The notes: generated by a model not told the origin, from the sequence alone. A stretch of 64,000 nt of DNA from Arctopsyche grandis (GCF_051622035.1 NC_135360.1:5394001-5458000); one strand, 5' to 3'. Shown: positions 10,605 through 22,107, counted from the stretch's first letter. Numbers and translations: made by a program.

Positions 10605-11551
10605 TATTTATTTGCAAAATATAAAAAAAGTAAACAATACATAATATATCTATTAACAGGAAAAAATGTAATTATAAAAGTAAACTTATTTAAAGTAGCT
10701 TGTTAAGTATACTAAAATATTTAAAAGTGAATCCAAAAGTGTATTTCTAGATTTGGTACAAAAATTTCCAGCAATGGCAAAAACTCAGTTTCGGTCGAAG
10801 TTGGTTTTATTGTTAAAAGGGATGAAAGCAATTTTTATAAATTATTTCTCTTGTCATCATGTATGTATATTTTAATTTCTTTTTTAAAGTCGACGTTATT
10901 TTGTATATTTGTCTTTGATTTATTTTGACTCCTTATTTAATTCTTCATTTAACGTCAAACACATCATTGTTTCATCTTCATCCGAATCTAAAAGAGTTTC
11001 TTCCATTGTGGAATCGTCAATACAAGAAGGATATACTCGCTTCATAATAGTTTTACCGTAGGATATACATTCGCTTTTATTACAACATTTAAAGAATGTT
11101 TTGTTAGGTATAAAATTAGAATTATTTCAAATTTGTGTTAAAAAAACAGTTATAGGCTCTAAGTTCTTCGATTTTAATTTTCAAATTCGTAGAATAATTA
11201 ATCAGTAAGGTTAAGTCCTTCGGTATTGAGATTTTCCAAAAATATAATTACAAGAAACGATTTTGGCCAAACGCACAGAACCATTATGCTTATAAAACTT
11301 CCACGTTCGGGGAATGCGCTGTACTTATTGCTGAACAACAAACCCTTGAGAATATTTTACGATTTTTATTGTATTTGATTTATTATTTCCCTTCGTGCAG
11401 CCTTTAAAATGTTGTATATTTTCAATATTTTTTTAAATCCAATTCCTAGGATTCGAGATAAGAATTCCCGAGACACGGGACAACAAAAATTCCGCGAATT
11501 CCCGGGAATGTCTGTCTCGGGTCGACCCGGGCCAGAAACCCTAGTACGTAG

Positions 11552-11979
11552 TAACACTAGATGAAATTTCGAGATCATGCGAAAATTCAAACTCGAGATT
11601 TTGACTGATTCGAACTCAAAATCGATCACTGATTGTCATGATCTAGAAAAAAGGTTGAAAAATAAGTTTTTTTAAAAAAATTGTCACAAAGAAATTTACA
11701 GAACAAGTTAAAAAATTCCGTGAAAAAACACTTCAAAGTAAATAGCAAAAAGGCTATCTGGCTGAATTCAAGGGCAGATTCAATAAATGTGACAAATAAA
11801 AACGAAAACGAGGAAAAGATATAAAGTAATGAAATACCAAAATATTTTTATACATTTAGAGTACTTAGTTGTAAACTGATTTAAATTTAGACCAAATCTA
11901 GACGCCTATTTTTGACAGTTGTATTATCAATTTACGTTTGCATATGACTTGTTTGAATTACCGATTTATTATTTAAACT
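11552..11979 (+). promoter_or_regulatory. 5' region of ZAD zinc-finger gene 2
   Basis: From 11767 on, the sequence parallels 2217-2424 upstream of gene 1, including the stretch immediately before the start codon. The part before 11767 is AT-rich with no recognised content. Confidence 0.4.
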
Positions 11980-13114
11980 ATGGAGTGTAGACTTTGTCTC
12001 CGTTCTGCTCCAGTCGAGTCCTCCGTCTCCATCCACGATTATCCTCATCCACTAGTTCAACGTATTTTGGCCTGCTGTCAGCTACAAGTCCGTTACAAAT
12101 GCTTTTAACAGCTCAACCGGTAACACAATAAGAGACTCATTGCTATTATTTATTTTACAGGTTAACAGAGATGATTTGTTGCCAGATACGATATGTCTTT
12201 TATGCAAAAACAATCTCGGGTTGTTGAGCAATTTCAGAAGCATTTGTATTCAGAGCGAAGAAACACAGAAACTAAGGCTGACCGAGATTTTAAATATCAA
12301 AAATGAAGAAACTATATTGGATGATTTAATTTGGGAGGATGAGATTGGTAATAATTCAACATCAAATGTCTGTCAACCAGGTGTTGACGATGAAATCAAT
12401 GAATCAGAGTCAAGCAATTCGGGAAAACAGTTTTTGGAAGGAGATTATTCAAAGCAAAACGCCCTATTAATTGAAAATGATAATGTCAGGAAAAATTCGC
12501 AATTTAACGCTTAAGTGTAAAAAATGTATGCTTATAATTCATTGTATAACCGTAGTTATATTTTGCAGATACTTGAAGGAAAATCCTCACAGGAAAATCC
12601 ACACAGATGTCAAATTTGTTCTATATTGTTCACTACTAAAACTAGCCTCATGGAGCATATGAATTCTCACACAGGGATAAAACCATACCGATGCAAAGTT
12701 TGTTTGATTTCGTTTGCTCATAGATCTTCCTTAAGTAGACATGCTATAACTCACACCAAGGAGAAACGGTTCAAATGCGAAATCTGTTTAAAATCGTTCG
12801 CAATCAAACATAACTTTCTGGTTCATATGAATTCCCACAAAGGAATTAAACCGTACGAATGCGACGTTTGTTTGATTTCATTCACATACAGGTCTAACCT
12901 TAATAGACATGCTAAAACTCACACCGAGGAGAGACGGTTCAAATGCGAAATGTGTTCTAAATTGTTCACTGCTAAAGATAGCCTCGTCGAGCATATGAAT
13001 TCTCACAAAGAGATAAAACCAAACCAATGTGGAGTTTGTTTGATGTCATTCACTCATAGGTCTACCTTAAGTAAGCATGTAAAAACTCACACCAAGGAGA
13101 GACAGTTAAAATAA
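11980..13114 (+). CDS. ZAD-domain C2H2 zinc-finger protein (copy 2), shorter array
   Basis: The exons 11980-12087, 12161-12484 and 12569-13114 keep phase 0 and give about 325 residues. The exon 1 and 2 lengths match copy 1 (exon 2 is 324 bp in both). The ZAD cysteines are ECRLCL in exon 1 and CLLC in exon 2. Six C2H2 fingers follow. The stop at 13112 replaces what is a finger cysteine codon in relatives, and half a finger can still be read beyond it. The array has therefore lost fingers by nonsense mutation, as in copy 1 but at a different site. The two genes are clearly tandem duplicates now separated by the hAT/gypsy insertion. Exon 3 of this copy is the closest relative of the hAT-borne fragment at 60.4-62.0 kb. 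Confidence 0.75.
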
Positions 13115-14067
13115 GGCATTTGTTTAAAGTCGTTCTCTGAAGGATATCCTAGAAGTTTATATAAAATCTTACACAAATGGTAATGTTAGCTGAAAATCGT
13201 TTACTTCATGTGAAGTGGCTCACTGAGTAGAAACTGTGTTTTACTAATGTTTCTTATCGAGAAACATCTGGATTTCTCATTTCTCTAGATGTTCGTGGAT
13301 TTGTAAATTCTCGTTTGCATGCATATTTTTTGTGACTTACATGTAGAGACCCGTATTTTGGGCACTTTGCTATTAACCCTTTCAGGAGTACGACCGTACG
13401 GGTACGGGCAAAGTAAAATGGCCCTGTCAGAGTATGACCCTACCCATACGGTTTGACACGTTCAATCACTCAAAATACTCTACCTCTCTCATTGTTCGAC
13501 ATATTTGCATCTCGGTTGTTTTCAAGTGTTGCTGAGGTTTCTCTTTCACTCTTGTGAATATATATTTTTGTATTCGAATAAAGAAACCAAATTTAGCGAG
13601 GCGTGAAAGCCAGTTAAATTTTGATGACTGAACATGAAGACAATTTTTTTTCTAAAGTAATATTTTCCACATGTAAACACTATAAAATATGTTCCGAACG
13701 AATAACATCGACATCTCTGACTTTATTTATTATTTCATTTGACCCTAATAAACATAATTTAGCGTGAAATTAGAATTTTATTTATTTTCGAGAGAATTGT
13801 CAGGGATGCAAGGGAAACTTTGTCCAAAGGGTCGCCACCGGGCCATAAATCAATCATATAATCGAGCGAAATATGTCAATTTTACAATTTCCCACAAAAT
13901 AAGAGTGTTCGCCCTGATTTTTCGAGTCAGTTGATTCCGAACATACACTAGAATCGGATCTCGGTTTTATATTGGATGCGTTATCCAATTAGCGTTATCG
14001 AAAGCATTCGCGTCTTGTCGACTCGGTACATAAAAACTTTTTTTGTGAAGTGCATTATAATATTTTT

Positions 14068-14143
14068 TGTGATCAAGTGTAAATAAAAATTGTGATCAAG
14101 TGTAAATAAAAATTGTGATCAAGTGTAAATAAAAATTGTGATC
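14068..14143 (+). repeat. 23-bp tandem repeat, three copies
   Basis: The unit TTGTGATCAAGTGTAAATAA plus three A is repeated three times and then breaks off, just upstream of the piggyBac transposase start. Confidence 0.85.
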
Positions 14144-14162
14144 TGCTCGTTTTAAAATTCAA

Positions 14163-15230
14163 AATGTCTCAAAGATCAAATGATCAAGAAATAGACTAAT
14201 TTTTTTTTTTGAAAGTGAAGATGAGGATATGGTGGATAACTTGGATGACTTAATTCTCCAATTGAATAATTCTTCAGACGAAGAAGAGACTGATGATGAC
14301 GACCAACCACCACCACCCAAAACGCAGTCGGAATGACGAGAGAAAATGGGAAGATGGCGACTTTACTCCTCAAATACACCCATTCAATAATGCATTATCC
14401 GGAATTCAGCCAGGATGTCGCATGCAGACAGAACTTGATTTTTTCAAACTGTATTTCAATGCCAATGCAATGAACATAATAGTCAAAGAAACAAATAGAT
14501 ACGCCGCTCAAATCAGTAGTAATCTAAGTGAAAAGTCGAAGCTAAAAAAATGGGTTGATACAAATGTTTCGGAGATGTATGTATTTTTGGGTACTATTGG
14601 TCCACAAATCCAATCATTGCGACTCCGTTCTTCCGTGTTCTGTTTTCACAGGATCGATTTTTTATTTTATTACGAGCGCTTCATTTCACAGACAACACCG
14701 TTCGTAATAACGACAGACTATGGAAAATCCGGCCATTATTGGATCCAATCAAAAGATCGTATAAGGAGATATTTCATCCTTTCCAAAACATATGCATTGA
14801 CGAAAGTCTGTTGCTTTGGAAAGGGTGGTTATCATTTAGAATCTACATTCCCAACAAGCGACATCGCTTTGGAATAAAGCTGTTTGTCTGTTGTGATGTG
14901 GAAACAGGGTATGTTTTGGACATCATTGTGTACACCGGCAAACAAACAGAAATAGAAACAGACCCAGATCTTGAAGTATCTGGGTCTGTTGTGAAAACAA
15001 TGGTAAAAGATTACTTGGGAAATGGACATAGATTGTATATTGACAACTGGTATTCACATGCTCACAAATATTCATGAAAAGAAAATGGTTGAAACAGATG
15101 CAATCAATTACACGACAGGTGAAAATATCAGCAAACCTGAAGCCGTAGTGGATTATAATTTGAATATGGGCACTGTCGATAAATCAGATATGATGATTAG
15201 TTTTATGGATACCTCAAGAAAAACACTGAA
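14163..15230 (+). pseudogene. piggyBac transposase, N-terminal and catalytic part, broken
   Basis: The sequence starts MSQRSNDQE, followed by an early stop, an acidic Asp/Glu-rich segment and then at least two frame changes. All three catalytic aspartates of the piggyBac DDD centre are recognisable, in the blocks NICIDESLLLW, LYIDNWYS and MGTVDKSDMM. They are spread over different frames, and a stretch between the second and third is missing. The LINE insertion follows immediately after the third block. The enzyme would have cut and pasted DNA at TTAA; this copy cannot. Confidence 0.75.
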
Positions 15231-15324
15231 ATTTATTTTTTTTTATTTATATATATTTTAGCTATCAAACTAATTTAAAAATACATCTTAATTATTATAC
15301 TTAACTCTAAAATTTATAATTAAC

Positions 15325-15801
15325 TTATATGTACTGTCCCTCACAGAGGGCATTATACATGAGCACACCCCTGTGAAAAACACCCCCAGCCGTCTTATTC
15401 TTTCTTACTCTACTTACAACTAGTTTGTCCTTATTTCTAGTATAAAAACTATGTTTATCTCTATTCCTTATTATATAATCATCAAAATACTTAGGTAATA
15501 ACTTATGATCTAACTTATAAACGAAAGACAATGTACTAATATTTAGACTAATTCTAATACTCATCCATCCTAATTCATCTAACATACTTCCAATACTCTT
15601 AAATCTACTCACATTCAAAATACCTCTCATTGCTTTATTCTGTATTTTTTGAATTTTTTCTAAATCTTGGCCACTAAACAAATTAAGCACAGTGGCACAA
15701 TAAACCACATGTGGCAAGACAATTGAATTAAACACTAAAATTTTACTTTTTTTACTTAAAATATTTCTTAATCTACATAATATACCAAATTTTCTAGCCA
15801 T
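15325..15801 (-). pseudogene. LINE reverse transcriptase, C-terminal domain
   Basis: The 158-residue frame starts near the end of the palm/thumb and contains VLPHVVYCATVLNLFSG and KIQKIQNKAMRGILNV. This is the C-terminal region of jockey-like LINE proteins, where KLQ-x-x-QN-x-A-x-R-x-I is typical. It ends about 90 bp from the element's 3' tail. It overlaps the preceding RT frame by a few bases, so a frameshift separates them. A related copy is at 63796-63987. Confidence 0.75.
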
Positions 15802-16285
15802 TTTTTTTTATTATATAGTCAGCGTGCATTTTAAAATTTAGTCCTGAGTCTATGTTTACTCCTAAGTATTTTATATTTTCAACTTTTTCAATTAACTTAT
15901 CATCAATTCTAATTTCATTCAATATATTTTTATTTTTACCATTCAACCACATCATTTTTGTTTTATTCACATTCAGCTTTAATTTATTTTCACACAACCA
16001 GTCATTCACATAATTTAATTCTATATTTAAAATCTCAGACATTACATCAACATTCTTTCCAATTATATATATCAATGTATCATCTGCAAACAAATGTAAT
16101 TTACACTTCTTAATTACCTTAACAATATCGTTTATATATAATATAAATAATAAAGGTTCCAATTTGGACCCTTGCGGCACTCCATGAGGTGTTACAAATT
16201 CAGAGGATAACACCTTATCAATTTTTACTATTTGCCGTCTATTAAGTATGATTGAAGCCACTTTAATACTATGCCATTTATTCAT
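15794..16285 (-). pseudogene. LINE reverse transcriptase palm
   Basis: The frame contains GVPQGS and the catalytic LFADDTLIY motif, with NKTKMMWL downstream. Just before this frame, in another frame, lies the preceding palm motif FLDFKRAFETVD with its metal-binding aspartate. The RT domain is therefore present but shifted, and lacks its fingers. Confidence 0.8.
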
Positions 16286-16346
16286 ATCTTATATAATTTT
16301 TGTAATAAAATATTCCTATCTACTGTCTCAAACGCCCGTTTAAAAT

Positions 16347-17234
16347 CTAGAAAAACTGCTCCAACAACCATGCACCATCAATATTTCTTTCATGCCAATC
16401 CCTCTTCGCATTACGCAAAACATTCACACATTCATTCATCTTTCTTTTATACTCTAACCAAGCCTTTTCTAATTGGATTACATCCATAGCCTTAATAATA
16501 TTCTTATCAACTAAGCTTTCCTTTACTTCCTTGGTAAACCAAGGTTTCAGCTTATGCTTATGCATGATTCTTGTGGTTTTTACGCATTTACTTTTAGAAT
16601 ATGTTATATTACGATACATTATCTCCCACATTTCATTCGCACTATCACCAGCCTTTCCCCATTCACACTCCTTCAACAATTCATTCATCAATTGATAATC
16701 AATGTTTTCTCTTTCAGTCACCTGCATACTTTTAAGTCCTCCGTTACTAAACCGCTGTCCCAAAAACACGTTGACAATAGAATGGTCTCCTATATTCGGT
16801 ACATCTTTCGCCTCATCCATTATATTTGTTATAACCAAATCAATGAAAGAGCTTGATAAATTATTCACTCTCGTTGCTTCCGTCACTTTTTGTTTAAAAC
16901 CCAGTTCATTTACCCAATTTCTCAACTTTTTTACATAAAATTCTTCTGTCTGTAACCAATTAAAATTCCAGTCCCCAAACATAATTATATTTTTACTCGC
17001 ATCTATACTTCTTTCACTCAATTCTTCTAAAAATTTAAGAAATCTTCCACTTCTACCATTCGGAGAGCGGTAAATTACTATCAAAAACACAGTAACTCCA
17101 TTCACAAGCACATCCACACCAATTGTCCAAAACTCACCATCAACCTTATTAACTATTACATTACCGTAACTTAAATCATCCCTTAAATACAATAGTACCC
17201 CACCCGTATGTCTAGAATTAGAGTCACACCTCAA
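16347..17234 (-). pseudogene. LINE endonuclease (exonuclease-endonuclease-phosphatase fold), partial
   Basis: The frame encodes 295 residues with VFLIVIYRSPNG, MFGDWNFNW (the GDxN motif), FIDLVIT and IGDHSIVNV (the terminal SDH-like motif), in the order expected for an APE-type endonuclease that nicks the target DNA. The sequence then runs into the linker and jumps to the RT motif after an internal deletion. The N-terminal catalytic part is only partly in frame. Confidence 0.75.
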
Positions 17235-17451
17235 AACACAATATCCATCTATATTCAGCTCAAAATCTTCAAAATCACTACTTACATGCGTTTCACTTAA
17301 ACCTATAAATAATGGTTTTTGACTTACAGTTAAACTCCAAACCTCATCCTTGTGAGCAAAAAAACTTTGTACATTTATACCGATACCTTTTGGTGGTTGC
17401 TATATATTATTATACTTAATTCTATTTCTAATTAATTCTATATTTCTTTTC

Positions 17452-17818
17452 GGTCTCCGTGACGAGACAGAATGTTAAATTACAGAAAACGCAAATATCG
17501 GAAGGCAAAGATCGAAAATCGAAAGATCTTAAGTCGAAAGATCAAAAAAAATAGTGCATGGTAAACGGTACATACTCACTTAATTTGCGCGAGCAGGATA
17601 CAACAGGAACAAGAGGAACATGCTTTTCCTCCCGTATTCTGCGCGCGCACATTAATACGGGAGGAAAAGCATGTTCCTCTTGTTCCTGTTGTATCCTGCT
17701 CGCGCAAATTAAGTGAACATGTACGTGAGTATGTACCGTTTACCATGCACCATTTTTTTTTTATCTTTCGACTTAAGATCTTTCGATTTTCGATCTTTGC
17801 CTTCCGATATTTGTGTTT
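17452..17818. mobile_element. Long palindromic MITE (foldback family P)
   Basis: The left arm starts GGTCTCCGTGACGAGACAG and runs through ATCGAAAATCGAAAGATC. The right arm is its reverse complement, truncated at the outer end. The centre is a near-perfect hairpin around a GC-rich CGCGCGCACATT core. Copies lie at 33633-34006 and 57302-57716, and half copies at about 34915-35190 and 38785-39030. Confidence 0.8.
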
Positions 17819-17849
17819 TATTAAATTTTTGCAATCTTCTTTCGTTTTG

Positions 17850-18368
17850 TTCATTTCCTGCGTTTTTTTGGTAAAATTATTGTAACGTCTTTATTATTAT
17901 TTTTAAGTGCATTTGCATAACTTAAATTATTTTCATTCTTATTTACACCACTTTTTAAAATGTTTAATTCCCTGTTGCTTTTTAATAGATTGATGTCTTT
18001 TTCTATATTGTTTTTCAAATTTTTAAATTCACTTCTTAAATCACTTATAACTAAAGGCCGGAATCTGAAGGGGCTGTTTATTGTTCAAAGATTGTAAATG
18101 CATTGTTAAAGATTTGCCGAACCTTTTTTACAAAGCATTTACAACAATTGAACAATAGGCGGCACGTTTCCGGCCCCTTCAGATTCCGACCTCTACTTAT
18201 AACATCCATAAATTGTTCCTTATCATTATTTTCTTTTTCACATATATATTTAACTAATTGTTTTACTGAATTAATTAAAAATGTCTTATTATCATTCGAT
18301 ATACTGTTAGTTTTTGTGGTTAAAATGTCCAAATTTTTTTTTTCAATCGTAATTACTTCTGAAGCCAT
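17850..18368 (-). pseudogene. LINE ORF1-like frame split by a MITE
   Basis: The frame starts MASEVITIEKKNLDIL. The lysine/asparagine-rich, probably coiled-coil reading continues beyond the MITE at 18052-18195 (NLKNNIEKDINLLKSNREL) to about 17850. It sits upstream of the endonuclease, as ORF1 does in LINEs, but no zinc knuckle is visible. Confidence 0.45.
18052..18195. mobile_element. hAT-type MITE in the LINE ORF1, TSD CTTATAAC
   Basis: The element is 144 bp with inverted ends TAAAGGCCGGAATCTGAAGG and, reverse-complemented, TAGAGGTCGGAATCTGAAGG. CTTATAAC flanks both sides. It belongs to the same family as 1479-1611. Confidence 0.85.
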
Positions 18369-18504
18369 TGTTATACACTTACTTAAAACATAAACATAAT
18401 TATATATTACAAATTAAAGTTTTTTTTTTTTAATTGTTACAATTTCGTTGCACAAATCGCCACACACGCAATCAACGTCTGTACTCGAACACGATAAGAA
18501 CACG

Positions 18505-18903
18505 ACTATGTACAAAAAGATTTTCTTACGGTTGATTGATGTGTCAACCCTGAATGCCTACAATTTATATTTAGTAAAGACAGGCGAGAAACCTCAATTC
18601 AGCGACTTTCGGCTAAATATAATTAAACAAATTGTTCAAAACTATCATAAGGTGAGACCATCTCCTTCCAGAGGTAGAAAACCTCGAGAAGACCCTGTGA
18701 GACTTAGGGCTAGACATTTTCCACATCCAGTGCCTGAAACAGCTGCCCAAGGATCAAGAACGCAGAGAACATGTCACGTGTGTCGTCATTCCGTAAGACG
18801 CCCAAATATGAGAAAGGATACACGATGGATGTGTCTTCCATGTGATATTGCATTATGTGTACATCCTTGTTTTGAAGATTACCACACGAGAAAAAATTAT
18901 TAA
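18505..18903 (+). pseudogene. piggyBac transposase C-terminal part with cysteine-rich domain
   Basis: The frame continues the transposase after the LINE. It reads KKIFLRLIDVSTLNAYNLYL, then a Cys/His-rich end (CHVC, CLPCD, CVHPCFEDYH) typical of the piggyBac C-terminal zinc-binding domain that contacts the transposon ends. An open frame reaches back to 18448, but the part before 18505 belongs to the LINE or its junction. The stop is at 18901. Confidence 0.75.
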
Positions 18904-19254
18904 TTTTGACGTAAGTTTTGTATCAACTTATCTTACATATTTTCAAACTTTTCAATACTAAAGGTATAAAAAATTTGCAGATTCGTACCCGTTCGAGACT
19001 CCGTGATTGAATAGTCACCAAACCCCACCTATGTACATATCTATATAATAACACGGATAATCAGTGGCAGTAGATTCTACTGAGTAGACCAAGAATTATT
19101 AGAATCATGTTTTTGTTCCTAAGATATTATAAATAAGCTACATATGTACCTATATTATTTTATTTTTTGCTATGATCAACCGTAAGAATTGAGTTATATT
19201 TTTTTATAAAAATCTGTTTTTCAGATAAATTTTTGAGAATCACTTAATAAAAAT

Positions 19255-19700
19255 TTTTGAGAATCACTTAATGTTTACCTTTGATTGTAATCTAACTATA
19301 ACAATAAAATTATGTTTTAGTTTATAAAATATATCATAAATAAATTCTATGTAGATAAGTTTTTCAAGATAAAAATAAAAAAAAGTTGAAAACCACTGAT
19401 TTCTTTTTCTGTAATCCAATCAGAAGAATTGTTGTATTTTATGAAATATATATTAAATAAATTCATTATAAGATAAAAATAAAAAGTTGAGAACCACAAA
19501 ACCGTCTAAAAAAGTTGAAAACCACTGAACTTTTATTTTTTATTATAATCTCATTATAATAAGAATTAAAATTAATTGTAATTTAGTTGGTAAAATATAT
19601 TATAAATAAAATCCAGAATAAGTTTTTCAATATGTCAATAAAAAAAGTTGAGGACCACAGAACTTCTTAAAAAAGGTTGAGAACAACTGAATTTTTAAAA
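19255..19700. repeat. Degenerate tandem array, about 125-bp units
   Basis: Roughly three units each contain AAAAAGTTGARAACCAC, a T-rich stretch and ATAAATAAA-like ends. It lies in the 3' subterminal part of the piggyBac element. Confidence 0.5.
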
Positions 19701-19944
19701 TTTAATTTAAAGTTGATTATATGTCATACATTAAATATAATTAAAATCTTCTAATTGAAAAAAAAAACTCACTCCTGAGACGTTTCTAATGTAAAAATTA
19801 ACTCACTACTCAAAAGGTTAAAAGCGATAAGTTGGAACTATTTTTTTAGATTAATTTATTGTAATTATTTTGAAAGAATTTTATTAGCTCAATTGAAATC
19901 TAATGTCGGAGATTATCGAAGTTCGTCACGAATATGAAATTATT

Positions 19945-20240
19945 AATTAGATCCAGCCTGTACGGACCAGAGAGATGTAATAAGAATAGAGGGGCCCTTG
20001 TGAATAAATAATTGTTGTCAATTTTATAAATACGCTACATCGCACGGAATACAATTGGATCAATTTACTTATAAAAATGTATCCCATGTTGTTTATTGTG
20101 TGTTTTTGAATGTATTGTGCAATTTTTGCCGATGCTTGCCCATCTTGCGAGTAATATAAACAAACAGAGAAGTTTTTATCGGACATACATCGAGCACCAA
20201 GCGTCAAATACGACTGATTCTAAAATTATTTATCTGTCCG
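19945..20240 (-). repeat. Interspersed repeat with a conserved short open frame (copy 1)
   Basis: On the minus strand an 86-codon frame (20207-19947) reads LGARCMSDKNFSVCLYYSQ followed by DGQASAKIAQYIQKHTINN. The same frame is present on the plus strand at 44383-44607 with a few substitutions. I do not recognise the product. It may be a fragment of a transposon or host gene. Confidence 0.55.
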
Positions 20241-20432
20241 TGGACAGAATGTCACTTGACAACAAAAGAACACCTAAAGCCACTTCTATTAATATTACAT
20301 TTCTCTGGTACGGACAACCGAATACAACTACGTACATTTTAAAAGTTCGTGAAAAAACCGAATTCCAAAAGTAAAAAACCGAATTCCTATTTCTAAAATA
20401 GCTGTCATATTTTAGTACGCGAGACAGGAGTG

Positions 20433-20910
20433 TTGACCGTGTCCCGGTCTAAGAAAACACCGTTTGTGTTTGTAAGAGGATCGTTTATTTTTGTTCAATC
20501 GTTACAATGGTTATTGTATGTACGAAGAGGTTGAGCTTCGGAGAAGTGAGCTGGTTGAACTCCAGAGGTTCACTCTGGTGTTGGGAGCTGGTGCGTCGCT
20601 TTATATACGTTCTGGCTTGAAGCGTGCCGTGTACAGATGATTTGTCTTCGTTTCCAGGACAAGTGTTTTAGGGGCACGTGTTGACCTGTTTTCGGGGCGA
20701 GCTATGGGGTCACCGCCAGGACGTCGTTCGTTTAAGAATGCGGTCATGTGCCACGTGTAAACGACTTTTAAGACATGTGTTGCGGTTGCCTGATGATATG
20801 ACTGTTGGGTTTCGTTCGTTTTACGATCGAGCGATGAACTCTTTCTTCTGGAATAGTCAAAGGGGACGTTGCCCTTGAGTTATGCATGTTTGTACAGGAT
20901 CGATGATGAG
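20433..20910 (-). mobile_element. LTR-like fragment
   Basis: Read on the minus strand, the sequence ends GGACACGGTCAACA after an AATAAA box. Very similar 3' ends occur near 40420-40480 (plus strand) and 59560-59620 (plus strand). This suggests LTRs of one family. The 5' limit and target duplication were not found. Confidence 0.4.
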
Positions 20911-21021
20911 ATCACTGGTTTTGATTCGTAATAGCACAAGTTGTGCTATATTCCTACAATATTATTAAACAATGGATCGGACGTTTTAACTAAAACTATA
21001 TACAACCGTCATATAATAAAG

Positions 21022-22107
21022 TATGGAGGATGAACGAATGAGACGACTGGCATGTTAATGCACGTGTTTATTATATGACAGCTGAAGACAGAGTGAGTAG
21101 TAGCTCTCCGAACCCAGCCGAGTTGGTTCCCACTCGCAGGAAGGCAACCAAACTCGACCATGTCGTATAAGCGAGCCGCCACATCACTCCCCCCCCAGCA
21201 TCAGCGATACCAAAATTACAAAGAAACAAATTTTACAAAAGAAAAAAATTATTGTTACACAAAGAGAAAAAAAATTATTACGTGGGGAGAAAAAAATTGT
21301 TGACGTGGGTCATCCGCTGTGTACATAGGTGTACCGCCCTGAATGGTCGGTAGATTCGAGGGCGGTGACGTCGCGAGCAGGACGGTGGGTGGTCCGATGG
21401 TCGCGCCGATGCGATGCGATGCTGCGGCGGCGCCGCTCTTCCGAGGCTGATGTCGGTTGGTGGGGCGGCGGGGGCGGCAGGGGCATCGATGTGGTTGATG
21501 ATACTCCGAGCTGGACCGTGAGTCGTTGTGGCTCGTGGAGGTGTTGTAGCGCTGCCGCCCGTCTCGGCGTGACGACGCTCGTGGGGACGGACGGGGCCTT
21601 GATGATGATGATGATGATGATGGTGCTGAGGTGGTGTATGTCTTGTGGTGCTGGATGACCGTTCTATGTGTAGTGGATCGCGCATGACTCCACATCCAGC
21701 TGTCAAGATCGTCGTCTCATTCGCTCCCCCATTTTTGTAAGCACCTGTCATCGACGTTGTGGCTGGACGTCGGTAGGTAGGTAGGTAGCCGTGTCTGCTC
21801 GTTTATTGTCACCCGCGGGCCGCGACGCGTGTTGATGGCGATGGGGGCGCGGCGGGTAGCTTCTCCCGCCTGGCTCGGCGAGGCAGGGATGAGCGGCATG
21901 TTGAAATTGATCGAGGCTGCGTGGCTCGATGTCGGGGGTCACCAGTATGGAGGATGAACGAATGAGACGACTGGCATGTTAATGCACGTGTTTATTATAT
22001 GACAGCTGAAGACAGAGTGAGTAGTAGCTCTCCGAACCCAGCCGAGTTGGTTCCCACTCGCAGGAAGGCAACCAAACTCGACCATGTCGTATAAGCGAGC
22101 CGCCACA
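21022..22107 (-). mobile_element. TRIM (miniature LTR retrotransposon), TSD AAAG
   Basis: Two 162-bp LTRs (21022-21183 and 21946-22107) read identically. AAAG flanks both outer ends. On the minus strand the 5' LTR is followed one base later by TGGTGACCCCCGACATCGA, a primer-binding site like that of the gypsy element, and the 3' LTR is preceded by a G-rich polypurine tract ending GGAGTGA. The 762-bp interior is GC-rich and holds only short frames (for example 21899-21717, MPLIPASPSQAG). No pol is present, so it depended on another element. Confidence 0.85.

Larger units (their letters stand above)
6193..11543. mobile_element. hAT-type element (about 1 kb) containing a nested gypsy element
   Basis: TAGGGTTTCTG at 6193 and its reverse complement ending at 11543 are flanked by the identical 8-mer GTACGTAG at 6185-6192 and 11544-11551. 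The 6193-6288 and 10605-11543 parts are the hAT. Between them lies the complete gypsy insertion with its own duplication. Within 10930-11018 on the minus strand a short acidic peptide (starting MEETLLDSDEDE) can be read, but no transposase domain survives. Confidence 0.7.
15232..18490 (-). mobile_element. Jockey-like LINE inserted in the piggyBac element
   Basis: The minus-strand order is ORF1 (start near 18368), endonuclease (17234 to about 16400), reverse transcriptase with deletions (16360 to 15325) and an A-rich 3' end near 15235-15260. The 5' limit is uncertain (18425-18490), and I could not define a clean target duplication. Two smaller elements are nested in it. Confidence 0.7.
13376..19817 (+). 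mobile_element. Degenerate piggyBac transposon with nested LINE, TTAA target
   Basis: TTAA flanks both ends (13372-13375 and 19818-19821). The termini are CCCTTTCAGGAGTACG on the left and, inverted, CCTTTTGAGTAGTGAG on the right. Both match the ends of the 581-bp element at 60562-61142, which confirms the boundaries. Transposase pieces lie at 14163-15230 and 18505-18903, separated by a minus-strand LINE. The target sits 25 bp inside a hAT end (TAGAGACCCGTATTTTGGGC at 13352) next to zinc-finger gene 2. Confidence 0.75.

Noticed and set aside
21255-21751. Several open frames of 100-157 codons in the TRIM interior
   Set aside because: They overlap on both strands, follow a GC-rich and CAT/GAT-repeat composition, and show no gag or pol motif.
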